Origin: TH5896 sp050748485
GTDB lineage: Archaea; Thermoproteota; Nitrososphaeria; Nitrososphaerales; Nitrososphaeraceae
Reading direction: 5' to 3'
Length of the DNA: 64,000 nucleotides
Assembly (NCBI GenBank): GCA_050748485.1
Contig: JBOGPP010000106.1
Location: 4,034 to 68,033, forward strand
Made by a program: the position numbers and the translations under genes. Below the pieces are notes generated by a model. The model was not told the DNA's origin and did no database searches. It was given only the letters and a program-made list of their open reading frames with translations. Numbering within the stretch: the stretch's first letter is position 1; each line of letters starts with the position of its first letter. Below, piece after piece: positions 1 through 9,254 of the stretch.

Positions 1-290
1 ATATGGCGTTCCCTTTAATTAGCAACTTTAATTGAAAAATGACATTTAAACGGAACCATGAGAAGGACTCTCAATTCTGCAGTCATTTGATATTTTTTGA
101 GTAACATTTTTTGTTCCTTATTGTTTCAATCTGCAACCCACATTGATTCCTCAATCGTATTAGTGCAGTTAGGTAGCAGTGAGGTAGCAGTTGGGTCCAG
201 GTAATTATGGCTAAAATCCTCTTGACATCCAATCTACTGGATGTCTCGGTGTTGATTTTCCATCATATTCATCTGCAAAATTTAGTGCAA

Positions 291-881
291 TTAACCATCC
301 AAAGAAAATGCTGCAGATTGTTTCTGAGAAGAATAACCTCTGAGATATGCTTCGACTGTAAGGGTCGTATTGTACAGCTCATCTGCTTGGGAGTGGAATG
401 TAAATGACGATCTCCCATTATTATCGGTTAGTCCACTAAAGAAATACGTAGAAACGCCACTTCCATTTGCTATCCAACCATCGATGCTAACTCCAGCAAG
501 TTCAGCTGATGTCTCTGAGTCTAACGCAGAAAAATTAAGGTTTAGGGTTGTATTGCCAGATTCTTGAGCTGAAACACGGAGAACAAATTCTTTCAATTCT
601 AATATTCGTGCAGTTTCATTCAGAACATTTTGGGTGACATTGAGAATGACCTTATTCATTGCTACTGAAGTGAGTGCACCGATGGTAACAGGATTAGTAG
701 TTGTGATAGTATCATTCATCCTTGAATTGGTTGTGTTTTGAAAAGTGGAAACTGCCAGATTTTCCTGGCTAATATTTTGGATCAATGATTGTACCTGCTC
801 TTGAGAATTAGCATGTGTACAGAATAGTGCGAGAGGACAAATCAGGTATATAATTAGCGTAATTAAACTGCCGCGCATCAA
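291..881 (-). CDS. Secreted, probably glycosylated surface protein with an Ig-like C-terminus
   Basis: Function unknown; probably exported. The N-terminus is a clear signal peptide: two residues before an Arg, then a hydrophobic stretch to about residue 22, ending near THANSQ. The mature part (about 170 residues) is rich in Ser, Thr and Asn and has at least seven N-x-S/T sequons (for example NTT, NVT, NET, NGS), as expected for an N-glycosylated archaeal surface protein. Roughly the last 75 residues (from DSETSAELAGVSIDGWI) look like a beta-sandwich of the bacterial Ig-like type, judged by the pattern of alternating hydrophobics and the 'TDNNGRSSFTF' turn. The next gene on the same strand (962-1426) is also of a surface-protein type. 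The Ig-like call is inferred from pattern only. Confidence 0.6.
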   Translation of the reverse strand: MMRGSLITLIIYLICPLALFCTHANSQEQVQSLIQNISQENLAVSTFQNTTNSRMNDTITTTNPVTIGALTSVAMNKVILNVTQNVLNETARILELKEFVLRVSAQESGNTTLNLNFSALDSETSAELAGVSIDGWIANGSGVSTYFFSGLTDNNGRSSFTFHSQADELYNTTLTVEAYLRGYSSQKQSAAFSLDG

Positions 882-961
882 TTTAAATATTCTATAGGCT
901 ACTTCAATCTGTTATAAAAATACTGGCAATCTATAGACTGTCATTTGGCTCATTAGGGGGG

Positions 962-1426
962 TTATCTGATCAACAGAGAGTCTATAATATTTTGGGCCGT
1001 TCTGGGATTGAAATAGGCTGATGGTTCAGCAGAATACGAAACCGCAATCCATTTGTTATCTTTAACTGTCCACGCCTGAGTCTGTTTACCTTCTGACTGA
1101 TTCCCAGCTATAGTGTATGTTATTTTGTAGGCTGGAAGTCCTGAAACTATTGTAGAAACAGCTTCTTGCAGAGTAAAGCTATTTAAATTTCTCGCGAGAG
1201 TTAGAACGGTAGAATTAGTGAATTTATCGAGCGAATCAGGTTCCATGTTGTGAGGAGATGATACAACAATGTTTGCATTTTCTGCATATCCAAGTGTTCC
1301 GTTAATCCCGGTATGGTAAAAGTCCACGAGTATATTGTTACCCGAAATATTTCCAAGTTGCTCAAGTACATTCCAATTTGAAGGGTATTTGATTCGGACG
1401 CTCGAACTCGTATCTTCAAAAATCAA
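962..1426 (-). CDS. PsbP-like domain protein, N-terminus uncertain
   Basis: The segment VRIKYPSNWNVLEQ followed by a beta-rich domain ending in AQNIIDSLLIR matches the PsbP-related domain found in many copies in thaumarchaeal surface proteins; its role there is not established. Such proteins usually start with a signal peptide or lipobox. Here the only start codon is a TTG at 1426 that leads straight into the domain. The frame stays open for about 28 more codons upstream (reading GFVVIGQVFFDFEEN) to a TAG, with no ATG. The gene may therefore be N-terminally truncated, use an unusual start, or have lost its signal sequence by a frameshift; a short ATG frame of five codons lies just there in another phase. 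Confidence 0.6.
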   Translation of the reverse strand: MIFEDTSSSVRIKYPSNWNVLEQLGNISGNNILVDFYHTGINGTLGYAENANIVVSSPHNMEPDSLDKFTNSTVLTLARNLNSFTLQEAVSTIVSGLPAYKITYTIAGNQSEGKQTQAWTVKDNKWIAVSYSAEPSAYFNPRTAQNIIDSLLIR

Positions 1427-1700
1427 ATAATTAATGTTGCTTGAATTCTCTTCAAAGTCAAAGAAAACTTGTCCTATAACAACAAATCCATCCTATATTT
1501 CCAATGAATTCAATATCACAAACAATAACCCGCCAAATAGGGCCGCCCAAATAATAAAGGAATTCAAATCTAGTTAGTCCCCTACTACGAATGAAGCTTT
1601 TTGATCCAATTTCAATATTCCTATTTCTGTGGTCGTGGTAAATTAGACTATGATTTACATTTGGATTAAATAGACTAGAACATTATAAAGATTAACACAG

Positions 1701-2438
1701 TTGATTATAGCATTCAGACAGATCGTCATCATAGCCTATATGACTGGAATCTTATGGCTGAGGAGAAATCCACTTTCGATGTTGTTTTCAGCGATAAGTC
1801 CATTCTCAATTCTATTTGTCCTTTTTGTAGTAAGCAATGGTGAGTATACGGACCTTGCAATCGCAGGAAGTCTTGTCATGGCAACTGTTGGTTATGGCCT
1901 AGCGCTCGGACAAGATATTTCATTTTACAAAACTGAATACAAAATTCAAGATATCTTCGTCGCAGCACCAGTGTCCCCCCTCACATACATGACTGGACTC
2001 GCATTGTCCGAATTGTTGTTTGGTCTCCCTGCATTGATCGCGCTTACAACCTTAGCCGCATTGTTCGGAGAGAATTTATCAACTTTGCCATTGCTGATTT
2101 GTAGCATACTCTTGACTTGGGGGGCAATGTCTGCAATGGGTTTTTTCTTGTCTTCTCACATGCTACATATGCGAAATGCAACACAAATTATCTCTTTTGT
2201 AAATGTGATACTAGCGGTAATTCCGCCAGTGTATTATTCTATCGAACGACTTCCGTTGAATCTCCAATACTTTGCTTATTTGGTGCCTACGACTCACGCA
2301 TCTTTGATGATACAGGATAGTATGGGACTCGTCACACCCGAAGCCTGGTCAATATACTTGGGATTAGCAGTTCAATCCGCATATCTGATAGGCTTTTTAG
2401 CTTTAGCCAGGGCGCGTGCAGTTTGGAGGGATTTGTAG
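1701..2438 (+). CDS. ABC-2 type transporter permease
   Basis: Membrane permease of an ABC-2 type exporter. About six hydrophobic segments are visible across 245 residues, and the central part (EYKIQDIFVAAPVSPLTYMTG) is the cytoplasmic coupling segment typical of ABC-2 permeases that follows the second membrane helix. A TTG start at 1701 is used because no ATG gives a complete first helix. No ATP-binding partner is encoded in the window, so it must pair with an ATPase elsewhere or have lost it. The substrate cannot be predicted. Length is normal for a single-domain ABC-2 permease. Confidence 0.8.
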   Translation: MIIAFRQIVIIAYMTGILWLRRNPLSMLFSAISPFSILFVLFVVSNGEYTDLAIAGSLVMATVGYGLALGQDISFYKTEYKIQDIFVAAPVSPLTYMTGLALSELLFGLPALIALTTLAALFGENLSTLPLLICSILLTWGAMSAMGFFLSSHMLHMRNATQIISFVNVILAVIPPVYYSIERLPLNLQYFAYLVPTTHASLMIQDSMGLVTPEAWSIYLGLAVQSAYLIGFLALARARAVWRDL

Positions 2439-2529
2439 TGATTCGCTTTAATGCCCCACGCCTAATCTTCTCTTTCATATGAAGATTTTGGGAGTCCAAG
2501 AACGTGGGCCGTATAATACGCAATTTTCT

Positions 2530-2793
2530 TCAAACATCTAAATTATTATCTAAGCATACCATTTCCTTAAGATCGTTATATAGAGTCAGAAATTCTGTAC
2601 CCTTGACAGTCATTATAAATTCAAGAAAGTATGGATCGAATGAGATAAGGTCGTTGTACTCTAATTCGATTAACCCTTCAGAAATATATGAACTGTATTT
2701 ATCAAGCATTTTCTCTATCTTCTGAATCTTCAATCTTCCTGTGCAATCCGAGAAGGAGAGTATATCCGCCACTAAATCTAGACCGTTGTACAT
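2530..2793 (-). CDS. Small winged-helix-like putative transcription regulator
   Basis: An 87-residue protein beginning MYNGLDLVADILSF. Its pattern (helix, helix, 'GLIELEYNDLISFDPYFLEFIMTVKGTEFLTLYNDL') looks like the small archaeal winged-helix regulators in which a beta wing is followed by 'T.KG..FL..Y..L'. This ending is a hallmark of the thaumarchaeal ArnR1-like/DUF4364-like winged helix group. DNA binding is inferred. It is isolated, with the permease converging from one side and the dUTPase-like gene downstream of a 200-base gap on the other, so its target is unknown. Confidence 0.55.
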   Translation of the reverse strand: MYNGLDLVADILSFSDCTGRLKIQKIEKMLDKYSSYISEGLIELEYNDLISFDPYFLEFIMTVKGTEFLTLYNDLKEMVCLDNNLDV

Positions 2794-2995
2794 CGGTTAC
2801 GATACTCAAATCATACCCGAAATAAAAGGAGCACCCAGACAAATATGAGAATATTGTGACTCACATTTCCCTAACCAGCCTTTTATGTTACATCGATCAG
2901 GCATACGATAAAGGAAGAATACAATTTTACTAGGAACAATGCAATACGTTAGTTGAATAGTTCTGTCTATCTATGAAGAAAATGGAATCAATTGG

Positions 2996-3337
2996 TCAGT
3001 AGCCTAACCTCTTTCGTTCTCGATTTACATAATTCTTATTCATGTATTCCTCTAATACTTTCTGTGGAGTCATTTCCAGCTCAATAGCCGCCTGGATTAC
3101 AAAATGCAGTATGTCAATCAATTCAGTCTGCGCCTTGCCAGTTTCAAAGATAGTAGGTTTTTTCCACCACTTCCAACTAGTGAGGTCTTGTAACTCGATG
3201 GCCTCGTGAATGACCGCTGTCATAAGTGCTGAAACCCTTTCATCGGTCTTTTTTGGATACCTATCTAGTCCCAAATAATCCACTAATTTCCTCTGTTCGT
3301 CAAAAATCTTTTCTAACGCATCTTCATATTGATCCAT
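2996..3337 (-). CDS. dUTPase-2/MazG-like all-alpha NTP pyrophosphatase
   Basis: Predicted to hydrolyse a nucleoside triphosphate to the monophosphate, probably dUTP, in nucleotide-pool sanitation. The 113 residues carry the all-alpha NTP pyrophosphohydrolase signature: HEAIELQDLTSWKWWKK (metal-binding E-x3-E helix followed by the SWKWWKK segment of dimeric dUTPases) and then ELIDILHFVIQAAIELEM (second acidic helix, E-x2-D). It is shorter than viral and trypanosomal dimeric dUTPases but similar to compact archaeal forms. The substrate is inferred from family; other dNTPs are possible. It is transcribed divergently from the Sm-like gene and metK. Confidence 0.75.
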   Translation of the reverse strand: MDQYEDALEKIFDEQRKLVDYLGLDRYPKKTDERVSALMTAVIHEAIELQDLTSWKWWKKPTIFETGKAQTELIDILHFVIQAAIELEMTPQKVLEEYMNKNYVNRERKRLGY

Positions 3338-3493
3338 TCCAATCTTAGTCAGTTCTCCTGCCTATATGAGAACTTCTAAGCAATGGAAGGTATGGGCAAA
3401 ATTAAAGTTATAGTATACTATTTTATAGCTGGACTACAAAGGAACCTTTTTATTGTAGCCTGTATGCTTTCACTTCCAAAGTGATTAATTGAA

Positions 3494-3748
3494 TTGTCAT
3501 CCCCTGCAGCATCACAGCAATCCAAAAGACCATTGACCACATTACAGCGTTCAGTAAATAGGCGAGTGGCAGTACGATTGAAAAGTGAAATAGAATATCG
3601 AGGGAGGATGAGCAATGTAGATACCTATATGAATTTGATATTGGTTGATGCTGAGGAATTCAATCGACAGGATTTGTTAGCAAATTATGGAAAGGTAGTA
3701 ATTCGCGGAAATAATGTCCTATTTATAAGACTGGAAAAGGACCTTTAA
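3494..3748 (+). CDS. Sm-like (LSm) RNA-binding protein
   Basis: An 84-residue Sm-fold protein. The Sm1 motif is visible as VAVRLKSEIEYRGRMSNVDTYMNLILVDAEE (residues about 24-54) and Sm2 as GKVVIRGNNVLFIRL near the end. Archaeal LSm proteins form heptameric rings that bind U-rich RNA. A TTG at 3494 gives an N-terminal tail of about 14 residues rich in Ser and Gln before the fold. metK follows 36 bases downstream, so the two are probably cotranscribed, an arrangement that has no known functional meaning. Confidence 0.88.
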   Translation: MSSPAASQQSKRPLTTLQRSVNRRVAVRLKSEIEYRGRMSNVDTYMNLILVDAEEFNRQDLLANYGKVVIRGNNVLFIRLEKDL

Positions 3749-3784
3749 TGGTAATCTTGTGAGAATTAAGGTACATGGGGAGTA

Positions 3785-4945
3785 ATGGTAAGAAGGTATA
3801 TATTCACTTCAGAAAGTGTAACAGAAGGTCACCCTGACAAGATATGCGATCAGGTTTCAGATTCTATTTTAGATGAGTTTCTTGCAAGTGACTCAGAGTC
3901 TAGGGTCGCTGTAGAGTCGTTAACTTCAACTGGAATAGTTTTCGTCGCAGGAGAGGTAACATCAAGACGAAGGGTCGATATACAGAAGGCGGTGAGAACA
4001 GTAATACGTGAGATCGGATATGATCGGCCTGAATACGGGTTTGATTCCGAATCTTGTTCAGTGATCGAATCTATACACGAACAAAGTCCCGATATTTCTT
4101 TGGGAGTAACTCCGAGTAAGCAAAGAGAGCAGGGAGCAGGTGATCAGGGCCTAATGTTTGGATATGCAACTAATGAAACCGCGGAACTCATGCCGCTACC
4201 TATTATTATGGCCCACAAACTCTCAATGAAGCTGTCTGCGCTCAGAAAGCAAAAAAAACTTGGTTGGATTAGACCTGATGGTAAATCCCAGGTTTCAGTG
4301 GTTTACGAAGGTACAAAGCCGGTGAGGATAGATACTGTAGTGATTTCAACACAACATGCCCCAGACATAAGCCTGAGCCAATTGAGGGAGGAGATTGTAA
4401 GTAAGGTGATAAAGGAGATCTGCTCAGATTGGATAACTCCAAATTCGAAATTCTTGGTCAATCCGACTGGGAGATTTGTCATAGGCGGGCCTATGGCTGA
4501 CACTGGTTTGACCGGAAGGAAGGTAATCGCGGACACTTATGGGGGTGCCGGCAGACATGGTGGAGGAGCATTTTCAGGCAAGGATCCTTCTAAAGTTGAT
4601 CGGTCTGCATGCTATATGGCTAGGTATATAGCTAAGAACATAGTGGCTGCTGGGCTTGCTGACAAATGTGAAGTACAACTCGCGTACGCAATCGGTTTGC
4701 CCGATCCTGTTTCTGTGATGGTGAATACCTTTGGAACGTCTAGAATCGACGACGAGCTAATCGAGGGACGAGTCAGAGATTCGTTTGAAATGAAGCCCGC
4801 GGATATAATTCGGATTCTAAATTTGAAAAGGCCAATTTATAAAAAGACAGCAGCATACGGCCACTTCGGAAGAAACGAACCTGAATTTACATGGGAGAGG
4901 ATTGATAAATTGACAGATTTGGCTCGTGGAACTATTAATAGCTGA
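3785..4945 (+). CDS. metK: S-adenosylmethionine synthetase, bacterial type
   Basis: Makes S-adenosylmethionine from methionine and ATP. All landmarks of the bacterial/eukaryotic MAT family are present: GHPDKICDQVSD (residues 15-26, ATP/Mg), GAGDQGLMFGYA (117-128) and the C-terminal GGAGRHGGGAFSGKDPSKVD loop. Length (386) matches bacterial MetK. Most Euryarchaeota and Crenarchaeota use a distinct archaeal MAT family, so this form points to ancient acquisition from bacteria. SAM is the methyl donor for cbiD and other methyltransferases nearby, but the link is only by position. Confidence 0.97.
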   Translation: MVRRYIFTSESVTEGHPDKICDQVSDSILDEFLASDSESRVAVESLTSTGIVFVAGEVTSRRRVDIQKAVRTVIREIGYDRPEYGFDSESCSVIESIHEQSPDISLGVTPSKQREQGAGDQGLMFGYATNETAELMPLPIIMAHKLSMKLSALRKQKKLGWIRPDGKSQVSVVYEGTKPVRIDTVVISTQHAPDISLSQLREEIVSKVIKEICSDWITPNSKFLVNPTGRFVIGGPMADTGLTGRKVIADTYGGAGRHGGGAFSGKDPSKVDRSACYMARYIAKNIVAAGLADKCEVQLAYAIGLPDPVSVMVNTFGTSRIDDELIEGRVRDSFEMKPADIIRILNLKRPIYKKTAAYGHFGRNEPEFTWERIDKLTDLARGTINS

Positions 4946-5075
4946 CATGAACATCATAGCCCCAGCTAAGAGATGAAGATTGACTATTTGGAATTCGAAT
5001 ATGCTATAGTTTAGACCATCCAGAATGTTAACATTTACAATATGTGCTAACTATTCTTGTGAGACTTGATTGGCC

Positions 5076-5843
5076 ATGGTTAAGAAAGTCGTTCTCGTCA
5101 CCGGTTCATCAAGGGGGATTGGGTTCGCCATATCTAAAGAATTTGCTGAAAATCAGGGGTCTACTGTGTTAGTATGTTCTAGAAATATCAATGATGCTAT
5201 CAGAGCGTCACAAAGGATTAAAGGAAATACTCATGCTGTTCAATTGGATGTTACGAAAGAGAAAGACATCAAATCAGTTGTGAGAGCAGTCGAATCAGAT
5301 TATGGGGGTATAGATACACTGGTGAACAGTGCTGGGTACAAGTTCGATAGGGCGATCTGGTACAAGAAGTATCATCAGATGACCGATCGGGCTTTGGACG
5401 CTATTTTAGAAGTTGATCTCAAGGGCACAATTCATATGACTAGAGCATTCCTTCCGAGCATGATAAGGAAAACTAGTCGCTCCGGTGGTGCTTCAGGCGT
5501 AATAATTAATATCGCTTCTACTCCTGCCTTGTCAGGTCAAAAGGAAGGGGCACCTTACACTATAGCCAAGGCAGCCGTTGTTGCTGTGACCAAGCACATC
5601 GCATTAGAATATGGAAATAAAAAAATTAGAGCGTATACTCTTGCATTAGGAAATATTGCAACAGATGCCACGTATTTTGCTATGACGAAGCGAGACAGGA
5701 ATAAGGCAGTTAGTGAACCGGCGATGAAAAGATGGGGTTCTGTGGAGGAGGTCGCCAAAGTAGCAGCATGCTTAGGGAGTGAAAGCTTTTCGTATACTAC
5801 AGGAAATACTATAGTAATCGACGGCGGTAAAGTCATTGTTTAA
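5076..5843 (+). CDS. Short-chain dehydrogenase/reductase
   Basis: NAD(P)-dependent oxidoreductase with a complete classical SDR core: the Rossmann motif TGSSRGIG near residue 10, NSAG in the middle, a catalytic Ser near residue 148 and the Y-x3-K pair in PYTIAKAA near residue 171, and the usual GNTIVIDGGK end. It resembles 3-oxoacyl-ACP/acyl reductases (FabG-like), but the substrate cannot be told. I start it at the ATG at 5076; a TTG two codons upstream (5070) is also possible. It lies between metK and cbiD with gaps of more than 100 bases, so a role in cobalamin synthesis is not implied. Confidence 0.88.
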   Translation: MVKKVVLVTGSSRGIGFAISKEFAENQGSTVLVCSRNINDAIRASQRIKGNTHAVQLDVTKEKDIKSVVRAVESDYGGIDTLVNSAGYKFDRAIWYKKYHQMTDRALDAILEVDLKGTIHMTRAFLPSMIRKTSRSGGASGVIINIASTPALSGQKEGAPYTIAKAAVVAVTKHIALEYGNKKIRAYTLALGNIATDATYFAMTKRDRNKAVSEPAMKRWGSVEEVAKVAACLGSESFSYTTGNTIVIDGGKVIV

Positions 5844-5961
5844 GAATCATATATCCAGTTCGGGAATAATGAAAGAGAGATATTCAGCGAATGGCCTTAG
5901 ATAGCTAGATGGTTGCGAGTATATTAGGGAGGATGCAAACTACTCCTCTGTTGACGTCAAA

Positions 5962-7062
5962 TTGAAGGTCAAAAGTTCCTCCCTTAGAAAGGGATATACA
6001 ACTGGGACCTCAGCTGCGGCTGCCACCAAAGCAGCATTGATTCGACTTCTATTGGAGAAGGAAGTAAAATGTGTGGAAGTTGCATTACCAAAGGGAGGAA
6101 AGATCGTTATATATATTGAATGGACTCAAGTTGGTAACGGATACGTGACCTGCGCTGTCACGAAGGATGGTGGAGACGACCCAGATGCCACCCACGGCGC
6201 GCAGATCCTGTCTACTGTTTCATTAAACAATAACGTCGGTGCTATCCAAATAGATGGAGGACAAGGAGTTGGACGTGTAACAAAGCCTGGTTTAGGACTT
6301 CCAATAGGAGCAGCTGCGATAAATCCTGTGCCATCCATGATGATCAAGGCAGCTGCTTTGGAGATTGCAGAGAGGCTGCTTGAAACAAGAGGAATTAGTG
6401 TAACAATATCGGTACCAACGGGGGATGCCATAGCGCAAAAAACCGATAATCCGCGGTTAGGGATTCTGGGTGGAATATCGATACTGGGAACAACGGGCAT
6501 TGTTATTCCCTATTCCACGGCTTCGTTCGCCGCATCGATCAGACAAAGCTTGGATGTAGCACTAGCTATGGGTGTTGACACAGTTGCGTTAACAACTGGA
6601 GGTAGGAGTGAAGAGTTCGTTAAAAAGCTGTATAATGACAAACTCCCAGAACATTCCCTTATACAGATGGGGGATTTTGTAGGGTACGCCATAATGCAGT
6701 GTCGAATCAAGAAAGTGAAGAATGTCATCATCGCTGGCTTTATTGGGAAGCTTACTAAAATAGCGATGGGAGTAAAACAGACTCACGTAAAAGGTTCACA
6801 CGTTGACATGGAGTTCATGGCAAATCTTGCGTCGGATTGTGATTGCTCCTCCGATATTCAATCCAAAATACTGAATGCCAATACAGCGCGTCACGTTCAA
6901 GAGATAATAAATGCACATAGAATATCAGGGTACTTTGACATGATATGCAACCGCGCTCATACAGCATTGATCAAAGATAACGAACCTTCATTGAATCTCC
7001 AAATTGTAATGTTTGATTTCGATGGAAAGGTGTGTGGCTGTTACCCGACAAAAAAATTATAA
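5962..7062 (+). CDS. cbiD: Cobalt-precorrin-5B C1-methyltransferase CbiD
   Basis: Methylates C1 of cobalt-precorrin-5B during ring contraction in the anaerobic cobalamin pathway. The opening LRKGYTTGTSAAAATKAAL is the diagnostic CbiD N-terminus, followed by VTKDGGDDPDATHG near residue 70, GVGRVTKPGLGLPIGAAAINP, and GDFVGYAIMQC late in the protein. Length (366) is normal. The start is a TTG at 5962, seven codons before the conserved motif. It heads the plus-strand group cbiD-cbiG-cbiX-cbiC, although a 287-base gap separates it from cbiG. Confidence 0.95.
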   Translation: MKVKSSSLRKGYTTGTSAAAATKAALIRLLLEKEVKCVEVALPKGGKIVIYIEWTQVGNGYVTCAVTKDGGDDPDATHGAQILSTVSLNNNVGAIQIDGGQGVGRVTKPGLGLPIGAAAINPVPSMMIKAAALEIAERLLETRGISVTISVPTGDAIAQKTDNPRLGILGGISILGTTGIVIPYSTASFAASIRQSLDVALAMGVDTVALTTGGRSEEFVKKLYNDKLPEHSLIQMGDFVGYAIMQCRIKKVKNVIIAGFIGKLTKIAMGVKQTHVKGSHVDMEFMANLASDCDCSSDIQSKILNANTARHVQEIINAHRISGYFDMICNRAHTALIKDNEPSLNLQIVMFDFDGKVCGCYPTKKL

Positions 7063-7349
7063 CCTCTCCTTTTTATATTGGAAATAGATAATTCTCTCAC
7101 ACTCATTATGGCAACAGTGGATGGTCATGTTTGAACGAAGATTCAGAAAAGTATTGGTTAATCAATAATATTCAGCGATGATCATATCTTAAACTTCATC
7201 TACTGAACCGGTGATTATAACCCAATTCCACAAGTGTGCTAAGGATGATATCTTAGTGAATCCTGCCTGAACGTAAGCTCTAGCAAAAGGGTCAGAGATA
7301 GGAGTTTTTCCTGTATCTCAATCGCGTAGATTTCAACGGTTCTCTCACT

Positions 7350-8483
7350 ATGAATAGGAATAAAAGAGGGTTTAGTGACCCAACCCCAATAGGATACAAT
7401 CTGAATCACAAAAGACCTACAGTCATTAGTATAGTAGCAATAACCAAGAATGGAATTAGAATAGCCAAGAATATAAGAAGCAATTGGCCTGATGCTGAGA
7501 TTTATGTTCCCAAGAAGCACTATGAATCATCAGATGACATTCAATGGTTCGATGAAGCCACCTCGCTAATTATAGAGAGGCTTTTTAAGACCAGCGGTGC
7601 GTTAATCTGCATTTTTTCTCTTGGAGCCGTGATCAGACTTATTGCTCCATTTATAAGTAACAAGAAATATGACCCCGCAGTTGTAGTTATTGATGATAAG
7701 GCAAACTTTGTCATTAGTGCGTTATCTGGTCACCTGGGCGGGGCGAATTCGTTAGCAACAGAGCTATCTACCTTTTTCGAAGGAAGCAAGGCCGTTATAA
7801 CGACCGCTGCCGACGTCAATCAAACTATAGCTGTGGACATTCTAGGGAGGGATCTAGGATGGACAATAGATGACTACGATACCGTTACCCCGGTAAGCGC
7901 TTGCATGGTCAATGATATGCCTATAGGACTTTACCAAGACTCGGGAGAACGAAATTGGTTGTCAATGAAAAGCCTTCCTCGAAACGTCAGACCTTTATTA
8001 GGACTTTATGATCTGAAATCTACAGAATTCCGTGCTGGCTTAGTGATTACAGATAGGATTCTAAGAGACAAGGAAATTTCATCTAAATCTGTAATCTATA
8101 GACCTAAGAGTCTTGTCGTAGGTATCGGGATACATTTGGACACCTCTAAGGAAACGATCGAATCGGCAATACTTCAGGTATTCAAAGAAAATTGTTTAAG
8201 TTTCAAAAGCATAAGAAATCTAGCTACAATTGAGAATAAAGCCGAGGCGAGAGGATTGCTTGATTTTTCAAGATTATACCAAATTCCGATAGAAGCCTTC
8301 AATGATGACCAGCTTTCTAGAATACATGTTCCTAATCCTTCGGAACTAGTGGGACGGTTTCAAGGCACGAAGAGTGTAGCTGAAGCGGCTGCGCTATTGA
8401 GCTCCAGTGGTGATCTGGTGGTCCCCAAGCTTAAATTTCCCCCTGATCTTACTCTGTCTGTTGCTAGGATGGAATTTAAATAG
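7350..8483 (+). CDS. cbiG: Cobalt-precorrin-5A hydrolase CbiG
   Basis: Opens the ring lactone of cobalt-precorrin-5A, releasing acetaldehyde, the step before CbiD. The domains are in the usual order: N-terminal (ISIVAITKNGIRIAKNI onward), central region with ALSGHLGGANSLATELS and ITTAADVNQTIAVD (highly characteristic of CbiG), and the C-terminal VVGIGIHLDTSKETI domain with CbiG_C features such as RNLATIENKAEARGLLDFS. About 28 residues precede the first conserved strand, somewhat long; no better in-frame start is visible. The stop codon touches the TTG start of cbiX, so the two are cotranscribed. Confidence 0.94.
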   Translation: MNRNKRGFSDPTPIGYNLNHKRPTVISIVAITKNGIRIAKNIRSNWPDAEIYVPKKHYESSDDIQWFDEATSLIIERLFKTSGALICIFSLGAVIRLIAPFISNKKYDPAVVVIDDKANFVISALSGHLGGANSLATELSTFFEGSKAVITTAADVNQTIAVDILGRDLGWTIDDYDTVTPVSACMVNDMPIGLYQDSGERNWLSMKSLPRNVRPLLGLYDLKSTEFRAGLVITDRILRDKEISSKSVIYRPKSLVVGIGIHLDTSKETIESAILQVFKENCLSFKSIRNLATIENKAEARGLLDFSRLYQIPIEAFNDDQLSRIHVPNPSELVGRFQGTKSVAEAAALLSSSGDLVVPKLKFPPDLTLSVARMEFK

Positions 8484-9254
8484 TTGAATAAAGCGATGCT
8501 GATTGTAGATAGAGGCAGCAAAGAGCCAGAAGTCAAAGAAGAGCTAGAAGTTATTTGTTCAACCATTAGCAGGAATCATCCTGGCTTGTACAGTTATACA
8601 ACGTACTGCTTTTTGGAAGTGGTTCCACCCTATATAGAAGACGGAATTTCGAACTGCATCGCCAATGGCGCCGACTTCATCACTATCATTCCGTATTTTC
8701 TATATCCCGGTATGAAACTGAAAGATTCTGTGATGAAAGCCGCATCGATATCGAGGAGTAAGGATATTCGTGTTGCTATCGCTAAGCCACTTAGCAAGAA
8801 CACAAAGATGGTCGAAGTCATATTAAAAAGAGTTCATGAAACTAAGCGAGAGAACTCCCTACAGTTGTCTGACTTTGAGTGCGACTTATTGCTTATTGGT
8901 CATGGTAGTAGTGATAGAAGGGCTAGAGAAGCGTTCGACTACATGGTTGATTTGCTTAGACCTAATTTTAGAACGGTCCGTTTCTGTTTCTTAGAGCTCG
9001 ACGAACCTGATATTATGGAGGGAATAAGAGGTTCCTTGGCCGCTCTACCTAAATGTCTTTTGATAGTTCCATATTTTCTGCACAAAGGAGCTCACATTAA
9101 ATATGACATAGTGCGAGAAATCGGTACGTCGATCAGGGAACAAAATCCAGCTAACGTGTACCTCACAGAGCATTTAGGAGCTGATGGACAATTAGTTGAT
9201 ATAGTCTTGGATAGGGCAATGGAAGTTGAGCGAGGAATCTTACCCCAAACCTAA
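8484..9254 (+). CDS. cbiX: Two-domain sirohydrochlorin cobaltochelatase CbiX
   Basis: Inserts cobalt into sirohydrochlorin, the first committed step of anaerobic cobalamin synthesis. Two CbiX-type domains are visible, at about residues 4-120 and 132-250. The second has the canonical GHGSSDRRAREAF (His140) and PYFLHKGAHIKYDI (His214). In the first, the same places read DRGSKEP and PYFLYPGMKLKDS, so Arg10 and Lys79 replace the two histidines. Only the C-terminal half is therefore likely to be catalytic. Single-domain CbiX of about 130 residues is the common archaeal form; this is the long form. It begins at a TTG abutting cbiG and overlaps cbiC by 29 bases. Confidence 0.9.
   Translation: MNKAMLIVDRGSKEPEVKEELEVICSTISRNHPGLYSYTTYCFLEVVPPYIEDGISNCIANGADFITIIPYFLYPGMKLKDSVMKAASISRSKDIRVAIAKPLSKNTKMVEVILKRVHETKRENSLQLSDFECDLLLIGHGSSDRRAREAFDYMVDLLRPNFRTVRFCFLELDEPDIMEGIRGSLAALPKCLLIVPYFLHKGAHIKYDIVREIGTSIREQNPANVYLTEHLGADGQLVDIVLDRAMEVERGILPQT

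Noticed and set aside
171..191. Two tandem copies of AGGTAGCAGT
   Set aside because: Only two short copies; likely a chance or slippage duplication with no sign of a larger array.
207..407. Plus-strand frame of 66 codons
   Set aside because: It overlaps the secreted-protein gene on the other strand, and its composition is not protein-like.
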